A stretch of DNA of 64,000 bases, taken from positions 124,001 to 188,000 of the forward strand of contig JBBQZP010000002.1 of the NCBI GenBank assembly GCA_038207585.1. The letters are read 5' to 3'. The notes under the pieces were generated by a model. It made no database searches. It was given only the letters and a program-made list of their open reading frames with translations, and had not been told where the DNA came from. The translations under genes and the position numbers were made by a program. The first letter of the stretch is position 1. The number at the start of each line of letters is the position of its first letter. This stretch comes from JBBQZP01 sp038207585. GTDB lineage: Bacteria; Pseudomonadota; Alphaproteobacteria; Rhodobacterales; Rhodobacteraceae. Below, one piece after another: positions 17,402-26,345 of this stretch.

Positions 17402-17432
17402 GGGAAGGGGCGCGCCTGGCGAGCCCCTTCCC
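17402..17432 (-). promoter_or_regulatory. Intercistronic stem-loop between frcB and frcC
   Basis: GGGAAGGGGC and GCCCCTTCCC form a perfect 10-bp stem with an 11-base loop just after the frcB stop. There is no U-run in the direction of transcription. Such hairpins after binding-protein genes usually stabilise the upstream mRNA or partly terminate, so that binding protein exceeds permease. Confidence 0.65.
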
Positions 17433-17444
17433 TTTGTCGTCAGA

Positions 17445-18458
17445 TCAGCCCCAGCACAGTTCCGTGCCCTTGGTGCTGTCGATCGATTCCACGCCAGCGG
17501 CGGGTTTGTCGGTGACAAGGTTCACGCCGGTGTTGAAGAACGTCAGTCCTTCGGTTGCCGCAGGCTTCGTTCCGTCCTTGGCAAAGGCAGCAATGGCTTC
17601 CACGCCTTTGGACGCCATCAGCAGCGGATATTGCTGCGAGGTGGCACCGATGACACCGGCCTTCACGTTGGCGATGCCCGGGCAACCGCCGTCAACCGAT
17701 ACGATGAGCACGTCATTTTCACGACCGGCCTTTTTTAGCGCCTGATAGGCACCTTCGGCAGCGGGTTCGTTGATCGTGTAGATCACGTTGATGCCGGGGT
17801 CTTTCGCCAGCAGGTTTTCAACCGAGGTCACACCACCTTCGGGGTTGGCGTTCGAGATTTCGTGACCGATCACGCGCGGGTCGGTTTCCGAACCCATCAC
17901 GCTCAGATCAGGCACTTCAATGCCGAAACCGACAAGGAATCCGGTGTCGCGCTGCACGTCAACCGAGATGTTGTCCTTGTTGATGTCCAGCATGCCGATC
18001 TTGGCAGTCGCGGCCGCGTCGCCCATCGTGGCTTTGGCCCACTGACCGATCAGAAGACCCGCCTGAAAGTTGTCGGTCGCAAACGTCATGTCCTGTGCTT
18101 CGGCATCGGCCAGCGGCGTATCAAGGGCGATGACCAGAATGCCCGCGTCACGCGCCTTTTTCAAAGCCGGCCCGACCGAATCGTTCGACGGCGTAATCAG
18201 GATACCCTTGGCACCTGCGGCAACGCAGTTTTCGACAGCCGTGATCTGCGGGGCGGCATCACCATCCTTCTCACCGGCATAGGCCTGGAAATCCATACCC
18301 ACTTCGGCCGCCTTGGCCTCGGCACCCTCTTTCATCTTCACAAAGAACGGGTTGGTGTTGTTCTTGGTGATCAGGCAGGTCAGATCGGCCGCCGAAGCGC
18401 CACCGGCGAACAGTGCCAGAGCGGCAGCGCTCATCAATGCGGTTGTGGTCAGTTTCAT
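17445..18458 (-). CDS. frcB: Periplasmic sugar-binding protein, FrcB type
   Basis: A 337-residue binding protein with a Sec signal (MKLTTTALMSAAALALFAGG, cleavage near ASA-AD). The mature part has the periplasmic-binding type I fold of RbsB relatives: TKNNTNPFFVKMKEG, ILITPSNDSVGPALKKA, VIALDTPL. The C-terminus ...STKGTELCWG is typical of FrcB. It is the first gene of frcBCAK and is expected to bind fructose or related sugars (ribose, mannose). The upstream region holds an AT-rich dyad (18563-18597). Confidence 0.9.
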   Translation of the reverse strand: MKLTTTALMSAAALALFAGGASAADLTCLITKNNTNPFFVKMKEGAEAKAAEVGMDFQAYAGEKDGDAAPQITAVENCVAAGAKGILITPSNDSVGPALKKARDAGILVIALDTPLADAEAQDMTFATDNFQAGLLIGQWAKATMGDAAATAKIGMLDINKDNISVDVQRDTGFLVGFGIEVPDLSVMGSETDPRVIGHEISNANPEGGVTSVENLLAKDPGINVIYTINEPAAEGAYQALKKAGRENDVLIVSVDGGCPGIANVKAGVIGATSQQYPLLMASKGVEAIAAFAKDGTKPAATEGLTFFNTGVNLVTDKPAAGVESIDSTKGTELCWG

Positions 18459-18562
18459 CAGAGTATCCCTCCCAGGATGACGGGCTTAGGCCCGGTTAAA
18501 TATCGTCACGCCAGCGTAACTTTCGCCGCGATAGGCATAGAAACTCTGATTCCATGCTTTGC

Positions 18563-18597
18563 GTCAAGTTAATAATTCACTATGATTTATTATTGAC
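18563..18597. promoter_or_regulatory. AT-rich dyad, candidate ROK operator in frcB/fucU divergent region
   Basis: GTCAAgttAATAAT and ATTtATTATTGAC form an imperfect inverted repeat around TCACTATG. It stands out as the only AT-rich block of the 218-base divergent region. ROK repressors of sugar operons bind AT-rich palindromes of this kind. A TTGAC hexamer at each end (one per strand) could be a -35 element. Confidence 0.5.
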
Positions 18598-18676
18598 AGG
18601 CCAACCGTTCCTGCGCAGGCTGGCGTTTGGGAAAAGATGCGCGCAACCGACACTGCGCCGGAAAGTGACCATTGCC

Positions 18677-19108
18677 ATGCTGATCGGATTGCCCGCACTT
18701 CTGGGGCCGGAATTGCTGTTCACACTGCGTGCGATGGGGCATGGCGACGAGATTGCCATCGTTGATGGCAATTATCCGGCGCAAGACCATGCCCGCCGTC
18801 TGGTGCGCGCTGACGGACATGGCTTGATCGCGGTGCTTGAGGCTGTGCTGCAGGTTCTGCCGCTCGAATCACCGGGTGGGATCTTTCGCGCGGGTCAGGA
18901 CAATGACCCGGCACTCCTGGGCGCCATCCATCGCGCGATTGACGCCTTGTGCGCCACGACGCGGCCTGACCACGATGTGACACCACTGCCGGGCGCTGAC
19001 CTTTATCCCCGCATCCGCGCCGCGCATACGATCATCGCGACCAGCGAAACCCAGTTGTTTGCAAATGTCATCTTGCGTAAGGGGACGCTTTCCCCCAACC
19101 AGGGCTAA
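18677..19108 (+). CDS. RbsD/FucU-family sugar mutarotase
   Basis: A 143-residue protein. It begins MLIGLPALLGPELLFTLRAM followed by GHGDEIAIVDGNYPA, the conserved core of RbsD/FucU mutarotases, including the catalytic-region His in GHGD. The frame is open to 18554, but the ATG at 18677 is the family start. These enzymes interconvert anomers of pentoses or fucose so that the correct form reaches the transporter or kinase. It diverges from frcB and ends 3 bases before the ROK regulator, so it belongs functionally to the frc locus. Ribose or fucose versus fructose specificity cannot be settled from sequence. Confidence 0.85.
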   Translation: MLIGLPALLGPELLFTLRAMGHGDEIAIVDGNYPAQDHARRLVRADGHGLIAVLEAVLQVLPLESPGGIFRAGQDNDPALLGAIHRAIDALCATTRPDHDVTPLPGADLYPRIRAAHTIIATSETQLFANVILRKGTLSPNQG

Positions 19109-19111
19109 GCG

Positions 19112-20341
19112 ATGGAAACCCGCATGCTGCACCCTGATCTGCTGCCCGACCGTCCCGATGCGGGCGTCATCCGGGGCTCCAACCAATCGGGGATGCGGGC
19201 GCATAACGAACGGCTGGTGCTGTCATTGGTGCGCCAGAACGGGGCACTGGCCAAATCCGATATCGCGCGGATGACCGGGCTTTCGGCTCAGACGGTTTCG
19301 GTCATCATGCGCGCCTTGGAAAAGGACGGGCTATTGCTGCGAGGAGAGCCGTTGCGGGGCCGCATTGGTCAGCCTTCGGTGCCGATGTCACTTGCCGCTG
19401 ATGGCGCGTTCTTTCTGGGGCTGAAGATCGGACGGCGGTCGGTGGACCTTACGCTGGTTGATTTTCTGGGCAAGGTGCGGGGCGCGCGGCGGCAGGTTTA
19501 CCGCTATCCCAACCCCGATGCCGTGATCGCTTTTGTAGCGGATGCCCTGCCCGCGTTGACCGGTGATCTGCCGGCCACTTTGGCTGAACGAATTTCCGGC
19601 ATGGGCATCGCGATGCCATTTCAGCTTTGGAACTGGACCGATCTGATCGGCGCGCCGCAAGATCAGATGGATCAGTGGCGCGACCGTGACATTCAGGCCG
19701 AGATTGCGGCGCTGGCCGGAATGCCGGTCTTTGTCCAAAACGATGCAACTGCGGCCTGTGGCGCGGAACTGGTGTTTGGCACGGGGGATCGGGCACAGGA
19801 TTTTCTCTATTTCTACTTCGGTTTCCTGATCGGCGGCGGGTTGGTGCTGAACGGGCAGCTTTTCACCGGGCGAAGCGGCAATGCGGCGGGGGTCGGCCCG
19901 GTTCCTGTGCCGGGTCCAGACGGGCGCATGCGGCGCCTTATGTCGGTCGCGTCCGTGTCGGTGCTGGCCGACGCGATGGAGGCCGCAGGGCAACCCACGG
20001 AATCGCTTTGGGAAGATCCGGATTATTGGCCGGTGTCGGAAGAGGTGCTTGCGCCATGGATCGACGCCACCGCCGAAGGTCTGGCCAGCGCGATCCTGTC
20101 CGCCTCGGCCCTGCTGGAGATCGAGGCCGTGCTGATCGACGGCTGGATGCCCACGACAGTGCGCGCCCGCATCACGCAGAAAACCCATGCCGCCCTGCAC
20201 CGGATGGATCTTGCAGGCATCACCCCCCCCGTTGTGCGCGAAGGCACGATCGGCGCACACGCACGGTCACTTGGAGCAGCGGCGATTCCACTTTCGCAGC
20301 GCTATCTGATCGATCCGAACGCCTTTCTGAAAGAGGCATAG
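19112..20341 (+). CDS. ROK-family transcriptional regulator lacking the zinc motif
   Basis: A 409-residue regulator. The N-terminal winged helix (about 30-90, with LVRQNGALAKSDIARMTGLS and AQTVSVIMRALEKDGLL) is followed by a ROK sugar-kinase-like domain (GIAMPFQLWNW, QNDATAACGAELVFG). The usual ROK signature with GH and the CxCGxxGC zinc cluster is absent: the aligned stretch reads VGPVPVPGPDGRMRRLMSVA. It follows the mutarotase gene by 3 bases and diverges from frcBCAK, so it is the likely local regulator of sugar uptake. Loss of zinc ligands may mean altered sugar sensing. Confidence 0.85.
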   Translation: METRMLHPDLLPDRPDAGVIRGSNQSGMRAHNERLVLSLVRQNGALAKSDIARMTGLSAQTVSVIMRALEKDGLLLRGEPLRGRIGQPSVPMSLAADGAFFLGLKIGRRSVDLTLVDFLGKVRGARRQVYRYPNPDAVIAFVADALPALTGDLPATLAERISGMGIAMPFQLWNWTDLIGAPQDQMDQWRDRDIQAEIAALAGMPVFVQNDATAACGAELVFGTGDRAQDFLYFYFGFLIGGGLVLNGQLFTGRSGNAAGVGPVPVPGPDGRMRRLMSVASVSVLADAMEAAGQPTESLWEDPDYWPVSEEVLAPWIDATAEGLASAILSASALLEIEAVLIDGWMPTTVRARITQKTHAALHRMDLAGITPPVVREGTIGAHARSLGAAAIPLSQRYLIDPNAFLKEA

Positions 20342-20458
20342 CGCACACGCGGGCTGATTGATTTTGGCCGCACGGGTTGACCCAACCGTGACGCTTCCCA
20401 TATGCAAGGCAACGCCCGCTACTGACCCGCAAGAAAGCCAGAACGGAACCCGCCCCGC

Positions 20459-23302
20459 ATGTCCCTCGCCCTGATCGCTGCGCTGCCGTTTCTGGGCGCG
20501 CTCCTTCCCGGCCTGATGATCCGTTCCGGGCGGAATGCGGCATCGGGGTTTGCGGCGTTCTTCAACTTTCTGGCCCTGCTTGGGATTGCCCTGAACACCC
20601 CCGCCGTGCTGCGGGGCGAGGTTATTCTGGCGCAGTTTAACTGGCTGCCGTCGCTAGGCCTGAACGCGAATTTCCGGCTGGACGGACTGGGCCTGCTGTT
20701 CGCGGGGTTGATCCTTGGCATCGGCCTTCTGATCAATTTCTATGCCCGAGCGTATCTTTCGAAATCCGATCCGGTGGGGCAGTTCTACACTTACTTGATG
20801 CTTTTTCAGGGTGCGATGCTGGGCATTGTCCTGTCTGACAACATCCTGCTTTTGCTGGTGTTCTGGGAGATGACATCGCTGTCGTCCTTCCTGCTGATCG
20901 GCTATTGGAAGCACCTGCCCGAAGGCCGCCAAGGCGCGCGGATGGCGTTGACTGTCACCGGGGCGGGCGGGCTGGCGATGATCGGCGGCATGCTGATCCT
21001 GGGCAATATCGCGGGGTCTTATGATCTGTCGGTGATCCTGACGCAGAAGGCGGCGATTCAGGCATCCGACTGGTATCTGCCCGCGCTGATCCTGATCCTG
21101 ATTGGCGCGTTCACCAAATCGGCGCAGTTTCCGTTCCATTTCTGGCTGCCGCACGCGATGTCTGCGCCAACGCCCGTGTCGGCCTATCTTCATTCGGCGA
21201 CGATGGTGAAGGCAGGGCTTTTTTTGATGGCGCGGATGTGGCCGGTTCTGGCGGGCACGCCCGAATGGTTCTGGATCGTGGCGACCACCGGCCTTGTCAC
21301 CATGATCATGGCTGCCAAAATCGCGTTGTTCAAGGATGATCTCAAGGCGTTGCTGGCGTTTTCAACGATCAGCCATCTTGGCCTGATCACCATGCTTCTG
21401 GGCTATGGCACAAAGGCTGCGGCCATGGCTGCGGTGTTTCACATCATCAACCACGCCACGTTCAAGGCCGCCCTTTTCATGACCGCGGGCATTGTGGACC
21501 ACGAGGCGCACACGCGCGACATCACCCGCCTTGGCGGCCTTCGAAAATTGATGCCGATCACCTTTGGCATCACCACAATTGCAACCCTGTCGATGGCGGG
21601 CCTGCCGCCGTTCAACGGGTTCCTGTCCAAGGAAATGATGCTGGAAGAGGCGTCGCATACGCTGTGGCTTGCCCCCTGGGCAATGGGGGCGCTGGCGACG
21701 ATCGGCGCGCTGTTTTCGGTCGCCTATTCGTTCCGCTTTCTGGGTCATACCTTCCTTGGCCCGGTGCGGGATGATTACCCCCACACCCCGCATGATCCGG
21801 GGTTCGGCCTGTGGGGGGCGCCTGCGTTGCTGACGGTGCTGGTCGTGGTGATAGGCGCGGCCCCGATGACTTCGGCCGCGTGGCTGGTGGATGCTGCGAC
21901 AACTGCCGTCACCGGAGAACCTGCGCATGCCTATATCAAACTCTGGCATGGGTTGGAGCCTTTGGCGCTGTGGATGTCGGTCTTTGCCGTCGGCGGAGGT
22001 CTGGTCCTGTTCGGTCTGCACCAACCCTTGCTGGCGCTGTGGGACCGCACGCCCAGACCCGAGGCAAAGCGCATCTTCGATGGCATCATCGAACCTTTCG
22101 CCGCCCTGTCACGCGGCCTGACCGGGGCATTGCATGATGGCGCGCTGACCCGCTATCTGGCGATTGGCGTAGTGGCCATCGTGGCGCTGGGGGCTTACGC
22201 CTTTGATAGCGGCACACATCTGCCGGGCACCCGTGCGCCGACGCCAATCGAGATTGTGCCCGCCTTTGGCTGGATTCTGCTGCTCTGCGCCACCCTCGGT
22301 GTCGTGGTCGCGCATCACAATCGCTTTGTATCCTTGGTGATGCTGGGCGTTGTGGGGCTGATCGTGTCGGTCGGTTTTGCGTATCTTTCCGCGCCCGACC
22401 TTGCCCTGACCCAGATCAGCGTCGAGGTGGTGACGATTGTTCTATTGCTGCTCGCGCTCAACTTCCTGCCCAAGGCCACGCCGCGCGAAAGCTCCACGCC
22501 GCGCAGGCTTCGGGACGGCGCGATTGCGGGTATTACCGGTCTTGGCGCGGGCGGTCTGATCTATGCGCTGATGATGCGGGATTTCGCGTTTCCGTCGATT
22601 GCGGGGTTTCATCTGGCCAATGCCAAGACGGGCGGCGGCGGCACCAATGTGGTGAACGTGATTCTGGTCGATTTCCGGGGCTATGACACCTTTGGCGAGA
22701 TCGTCGTGCTAGGCATCGCCGCATTGGTGATCTTTGCACTGACCGAGGCGATCCTGCGGGGCGGCCCGGCCAATGACCGCCTGCTGAACTGGACACCACG
22801 CGCGCCGCAGGCGGGCGACCGGCATCCGGTGATGATGGTCGTGGCCACACGGATGATCTTTCCGATTTTCGTGATGGTCGGCATCTTCATCTTTCTGCGC
22901 GGCCACAACCTGCCCGGCGGTGGCTTCATCGCGGGTCTGATCGTGGCGATTGCGCTGGTGCTGCAATACATGGCGTCAGGCTTTGCCTGGGCGGCGGCGC
23001 GGCAAAAGCTGGAATATCATACGATGATCGGCTTTGGCGTGTTGATTGCCTCAGCCACTGGCGCAGGGTCTTGGCTGGCGGGGCGGCCCTTCATGACCAC
23101 AAACTACACCTACATCCACCTGCCCCCGCTTGAGGAGTTTGAAGTGGCGACCGCCGCCCTGTTCGATCTTGGCGTGTTCCTGACCGTGCTTGGCGCGGTG
23201 CTGCTGGCGCTGTCGTCGATCTCACGTATTGCGACGCGGGCGGGCGAACAGGGCAGCGCCGAACCGCTGGACCTTGTGCCGGGCAAAGAGGAGGCGCGCT
23301 GA
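20459..23302 (+). CDS. mrpA: Na+/H+ antiporter subunit A fused to subunit B (MrpA/MnhA)
   Basis: A 947-residue polytopic membrane protein. The first two-thirds is the NuoL-like MrpA core (FWEMTSLSSFLLIGYWK, SAQFPFHFWLPHAMSAPTPV, HATFKAALFMTAGIVDHEAH). The C-terminal part (about 785-930, with FPIFVMVGIFIFLRGHNLPG followed by GGFIAG) is an MrpB domain. No separate mrpB follows, so this is the fused, six-gene type of Mrp complex. It exchanges cytoplasmic Na+ for H+ as a large complex with C-G. Its stop overlaps the mrpC start by one base. Confidence 0.95.
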   Translation: MSLALIAALPFLGALLPGLMIRSGRNAASGFAAFFNFLALLGIALNTPAVLRGEVILAQFNWLPSLGLNANFRLDGLGLLFAGLILGIGLLINFYARAYLSKSDPVGQFYTYLMLFQGAMLGIVLSDNILLLLVFWEMTSLSSFLLIGYWKHLPEGRQGARMALTVTGAGGLAMIGGMLILGNIAGSYDLSVILTQKAAIQASDWYLPALILILIGAFTKSAQFPFHFWLPHAMSAPTPVSAYLHSATMVKAGLFLMARMWPVLAGTPEWFWIVATTGLVTMIMAAKIALFKDDLKALLAFSTISHLGLITMLLGYGTKAAAMAAVFHIINHATFKAALFMTAGIVDHEAHTRDITRLGGLRKLMPITFGITTIATLSMAGLPPFNGFLSKEMMLEEASHTLWLAPWAMGALATIGALFSVAYSFRFLGHTFLGPVRDDYPHTPHDPGFGLWGAPALLTVLVVVIGAAPMTSAAWLVDAATTAVTGEPAHAYIKLWHGLEPLALWMSVFAVGGGLVLFGLHQPLLALWDRTPRPEAKRIFDGIIEPFAALSRGLTGALHDGALTRYLAIGVVAIVALGAYAFDSGTHLPGTRAPTPIEIVPAFGWILLLCATLGVVVAHHNRFVSLVMLGVVGLIVSVGFAYLSAPDLALTQISVEVVTIVLLLLALNFLPKATPRESSTPRRLRDGAIAGITGLGAGGLIYALMMRDFAFPSIAGFHLANAKTGGGGTNVVNVILVDFRGYDTFGEIVVLGIAALVIFALTEAILRGGPANDRLLNWTPRAPQAGDRHPVMMVVATRMIFPIFVMVGIFIFLRGHNLPGGGFIAGLIVAIALVLQYMASGFAWAAARQKLEYHTMIGFGVLIASATGAGSWLAGRPFMTTNYTYIHLPPLEEFEVATAALFDLGVFLTVLGAVLLALSSISRIATRAGEQGSAEPLDLVPGKEEAR

Positions 23303-23643
23303 TGGAACTGCTTGTTGCCTCGGCCGTGGGCATGATGACCGCCGCCGGGGTCTATCTTATCCTGCGTCAGCGCACGTTTCCGGTGATCGTGGGGCTGGCG
23401 TTCCTGTCCTATGCGGTGAACGTGTTCATCTTTGCGTCCGGTCGCCTGACCGTCGATCTGCCGCCGATCCTGACCAAAACCGCTTTGGGCTATGCCGATC
23501 CGCTGACCCAAGCGCTGGTTCTGACGGCGATTGTCATCAGCTTCGGGATGACGGCGGTGATCGTGATGATGTCCTTGGGTGCCTATTTGGAAAGCGGCGA
23601 TGACCGGATCGACATGACCGACACGCCCGAGGATGACACATGA
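23302..23643 (+). CDS. mrpC: Na+/H+ antiporter subunit C (MrpC)
   Basis: A 113-residue NuoK-like subunit with three transmembrane segments. The blocks GVYLILRQRTFPVIVGLAFL and DPLTQALVLTAIVISFGMTA are diagnostic of MrpC. Start and stop overlap both neighbours (TGATG and ATGA), showing tight translational coupling within the Mrp operon. Confidence 0.95.
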   Translation: MELLVASAVGMMTAAGVYLILRQRTFPVIVGLAFLSYAVNVFIFASGRLTVDLPPILTKTALGYADPLTQALVLTAIVISFGMTAVIVMMSLGAYLESGDDRIDMTDTPEDDT

Positions 23644-25151
23644 TGTCGCACTGGATCATCGCGCCGGTTGTGTTGCCGGCCGTTGTCGGCGCGTTGATCG
23701 TCTTGATCATGCGGCACGATCTGGTGTTGCAGCGGGTCTTTGCGATGGCGACGGGGGCCCTGATGGCGGCGGTTGCCGGGGGGCTGTTGTGGTCCGCCTC
23801 GGTCCACCCGGCGGAAGCCTATCACCTTGGCAATTGGCCGGCACCCTTTGGCATAGTGCTGGTGCTGGACCGGCTGTCGGCGATGATGGTCGCGCTGACC
23901 GTGGCGCTATGGCTGGCGGTGCAGCTTTACGCTATCGGGTCGGGCTGGGATACGCGCGGGCGGCATTTCCATGCGCTGATGCTGTTTCAGTTGATGGGCC
24001 TGTGCGGCGCGTTCCTTACCGGCGATGCGTTCAATCTGTTCGTGTTCTTCGAGGTGCTGCTGATCGCCAGCTACGGCTTGATGATCCATGACGGCGGGCG
24101 CGACCGCTTGCGCGCCGGGGTGCAGTATATCGCGTTCAATCTTGTCGGCTCGACCCTTTTCCTGTTCGCGTTGGCCACGATTTACGCCGTCACCGGCACG
24201 CTCAACATGGCCGATCTGGCGGTGAAGGTGGCGATCCTGCCTGCGGGCGACGCGGCCCTGATCCGGGTGGCGGGGGTGCTGCTGGTGTTGGTGTTCGCCA
24301 TCAAGGGCGCGTTGGTGCCGCTGCATTTCTGGCTGCCTGCGACGTATTCATTGGCACCCGGCCCGGTGGCCGCGCTGTTCGCGGTGATGACCAAGGTCGG
24401 CGCTTACGCCATTATCCGGACCTGCACGCTGATCTTTCCGCCCTCTACCCCCGCCACGGGCATGCTGTTTGCCGAGCTTTTGCTGCCCGCCGCACTGATC
24501 ACCCTGACGGTGGGCGCGATCGGTGTGATGGGGGCGAAAACGCTGTCGCGACTGGTGGCCTTTGCGGTGATCGCGTCGATGGGCACGCTGTTCATCGCCA
24601 TTTCGCGGTTTGATCCGCAATCGACGGCGGCGGCGCTTTACTATCTGGTACATTCCACGCTGGTGGGGGCCGCGCTGTTCCTGACCGCCGATCTGGTCAG
24701 CGACCGGCGCGCGCATGACCGCCTGACCGACAGCCTGCCGCCGATTGCGCGGTCGGGCCTGATTGCGACTTTGTTCTTTGGGGGAGCGGTGGCGATTGCA
24801 GGGATGCCTCCCTTGTCAGGGTTTCTGGGCAAACTGCTGATCCTTGATGCCACGCGCGGGGCGATGCTGCCGCTGATCTGGACGGTCGTGCTGGTCACAT
24901 CGCTGATCACCATCGTGGGCTTTTCGCGGGCTGGCAGCGTGCTGTTCTGGAAAGCCCACGCAAGTGCGGGCGAGCCTGCCGACACCAAGGATGAACCCCT
25001 GACCTTTGCCGCCGTGATCCTGCTGCTGGCGGCTTTGGCCGCAATGACGGTGGCCGCAGGGCCGATCATGGCCTATCTTGGCGATACGGCGGCGCAGCTT
25101 TACGACCCGGCCGGATACATCGCCGCAACCGCCTTGCAGGGAGCCAACTGA
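23640..25151 (+). CDS. mrpD: Na+/H+ antiporter subunit D (MrpD)
   Basis: A 503-residue NuoM/N-like proton-translocating subunit with about fourteen helices. FNLFVFFEVLLIASYGLMIH and KGALVPLHFWLPATYSLAPG are the conserved core with the key Glu and Lys residues. Tandem ATG codons at 23640 and 23643 are both possible starts. It overlaps mrpC by 4 bases and mrpE by 1. Confidence 0.95.
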   Translation: MMSHWIIAPVVLPAVVGALIVLIMRHDLVLQRVFAMATGALMAAVAGGLLWSASVHPAEAYHLGNWPAPFGIVLVLDRLSAMMVALTVALWLAVQLYAIGSGWDTRGRHFHALMLFQLMGLCGAFLTGDAFNLFVFFEVLLIASYGLMIHDGGRDRLRAGVQYIAFNLVGSTLFLFALATIYAVTGTLNMADLAVKVAILPAGDAALIRVAGVLLVLVFAIKGALVPLHFWLPATYSLAPGPVAALFAVMTKVGAYAIIRTCTLIFPPSTPATGMLFAELLLPAALITLTVGAIGVMGAKTLSRLVAFAVIASMGTLFIAISRFDPQSTAAALYYLVHSTLVGAALFLTADLVSDRRAHDRLTDSLPPIARSGLIATLFFGGAVAIAGMPPLSGFLGKLLILDATRGAMLPLIWTVVLVTSLITIVGFSRAGSVLFWKAHASAGEPADTKDEPLTFAAVILLLAALAAMTVAAGPIMAYLGDTAAQLYDPAGYIAATALQGAN

Positions 25152-25642
25152 TGCTGCGCCGCCTTTTCCCGCACCCGGCTTTGTCAATGATGCTGGTCAT
25201 TACATGGATGCTTCTGGTCAACGAATTCAAGCTGGGCAGCCTGGTCTTTGCGGTGTTCCTTGCCACCGTCATCCCGCTTCTGACGGCCCCCTATTGGCCC
25301 GGCCGTGCTGCGATGCCACGCCCGTTCTCGCTGATCGGCTATGTGCTGCTGGTGGTCTGGGACATTCTGGTGTCCAGCCTGACGGTCGCACGGATCATCC
25401 TGTTCTACCGCGACAAGGATATCCGCTCGGCCTGGATAGCTGTGCCGATTGATCTGAAATCACCCGAGGCGATCATGATCCTGGGCGCCACCATCACCCT
25501 GACGCCCGGCACGGTCACCGCAGATGTGTCATCGTGCGGGCGCGCGCTTTTGGTGCATGCGCTGCACGCCCCCGACCCCGACGCCGTGCGCGACGAGATC
25601 AAGTCGCGCTACGAACCCCGCCTGAAAAGGATATTCGGATGA
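25151..25642 (+). CDS. mrpE: Na+/H+ antiporter subunit E (MrpE)
   Basis: A 163-residue membrane subunit with two or three N-terminal helices and a cytosolic domain. The conserved MrpE block LGATITLTPGTVTADVSSCG is present, followed by LLVHALHAPD. It is an accessory subunit needed for assembly of the Mrp complex. Its start overlaps the mrpD stop by one base and its stop overlaps mrpF by four. Confidence 0.94.
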   Translation: MLRRLFPHPALSMMLVITWMLLVNEFKLGSLVFAVFLATVIPLLTAPYWPGRAAMPRPFSLIGYVLLVVWDILVSSLTVARIILFYRDKDIRSAWIAVPIDLKSPEAIMILGATITLTPGTVTADVSSCGRALLVHALHAPDPDAVRDEIKSRYEPRLKRIFG

Positions 25643-25908
25643 TCGAAATGGCACTGAACTATGCCTTCATCTGCTTCGGGATTGGGCTTGTTCTTAATCT
25701 CGCGGTGCTGATCCGCGGCCCGAACGCGAGTGATCGGTTGCTGGCGCTGGATACAATGGTGGTCAACGTGATCGCCCTTCTGGTGCTTTACAGCATCCGC
25801 CTGCATGCAACGCAGATCTTCGAGGTGACGATGCTTCTGGCAATGACCGGGTTCGTCTCGACCGTGGCGTTCTGCAAATACCTGCTGCGCGGCAGTCTGA
25901 TCGAATAG
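25639..25908 (+). CDS. mrpF: Na+/H+ antiporter subunit F (MrpF)
   Basis: An 89-residue protein with three transmembrane segments. The family core RGPNASDRLLALDTMVVNVI is clear. The ATG at 25639 overlaps the mrpE stop; the frame is open upstream within mrpE but that extension is not conserved. MrpF completes the small-subunit part of the complex together with MrpG. Confidence 0.94.
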   Translation: MIEMALNYAFICFGIGLVLNLAVLIRGPNASDRLLALDTMVVNVIALLVLYSIRLHATQIFEVTMLLAMTGFVSTVAFCKYLLRGSLIE

Positions 25909-25919
25909 GGGAAACGCGG

Positions 25920-26291
25920 ATGATCTGGGAAGCCCTTGTCGCCATACTGATCGTGATCGGTGCCACTTTTGGCCTGATCGGCAGCCTTGGCATCCTGAAG
26001 TTGCGCGATGCGGTGCAGCGGCTCCACGCCCCGACCAAGGCTACGACGATGGGGGTCGGCCTTTCCTTGATGGCGGCAATGATCGAGCTTGCGATCATCG
26101 AGAAACTGCAAACCTGGCAAGAACTGCTGGTGGTGATGTTCCTGTTTGCCACCGCCCCGATCACGGCGCTTTATCTGGCCAAGGTGAACATCCACCGCTC
26201 GGTTGACCGTGCCAGCCTGCCCCCTTCGGGCGTTAAGACGCACTGGTCCACCTTTGCCGAAGAACCCCCCGCGCCGCCCAAGGACAGTTGA
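25920..26291 (+). CDS. mrpG: Na+/H+ antiporter subunit G (MrpG)
   Basis: A 123-residue subunit with three transmembrane segments. The family core GLIGSLGILKLRDAVQRLHA followed by PTKATTMG is present. The hydrophilic tail (about 90-123) is rich in Pro and charged residues. It lies 11 bases after mrpF and is the last gene of the Mrp set, 54 bases before nhaD. Confidence 0.94.
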   Translation: MIWEALVAILIVIGATFGLIGSLGILKLRDAVQRLHAPTKATTMGVGLSLMAAMIELAIIEKLQTWQELLVVMFLFATAPITALYLAKVNIHRSVDRASLPPSGVKTHWSTFAEEPPAPPKDS

Positions 26292-26345
26292 CCGCGCGCC
26301 GTTGCCATGCTTGTTGACCCGACAGGCTTGTAACGCGGGGATGAT

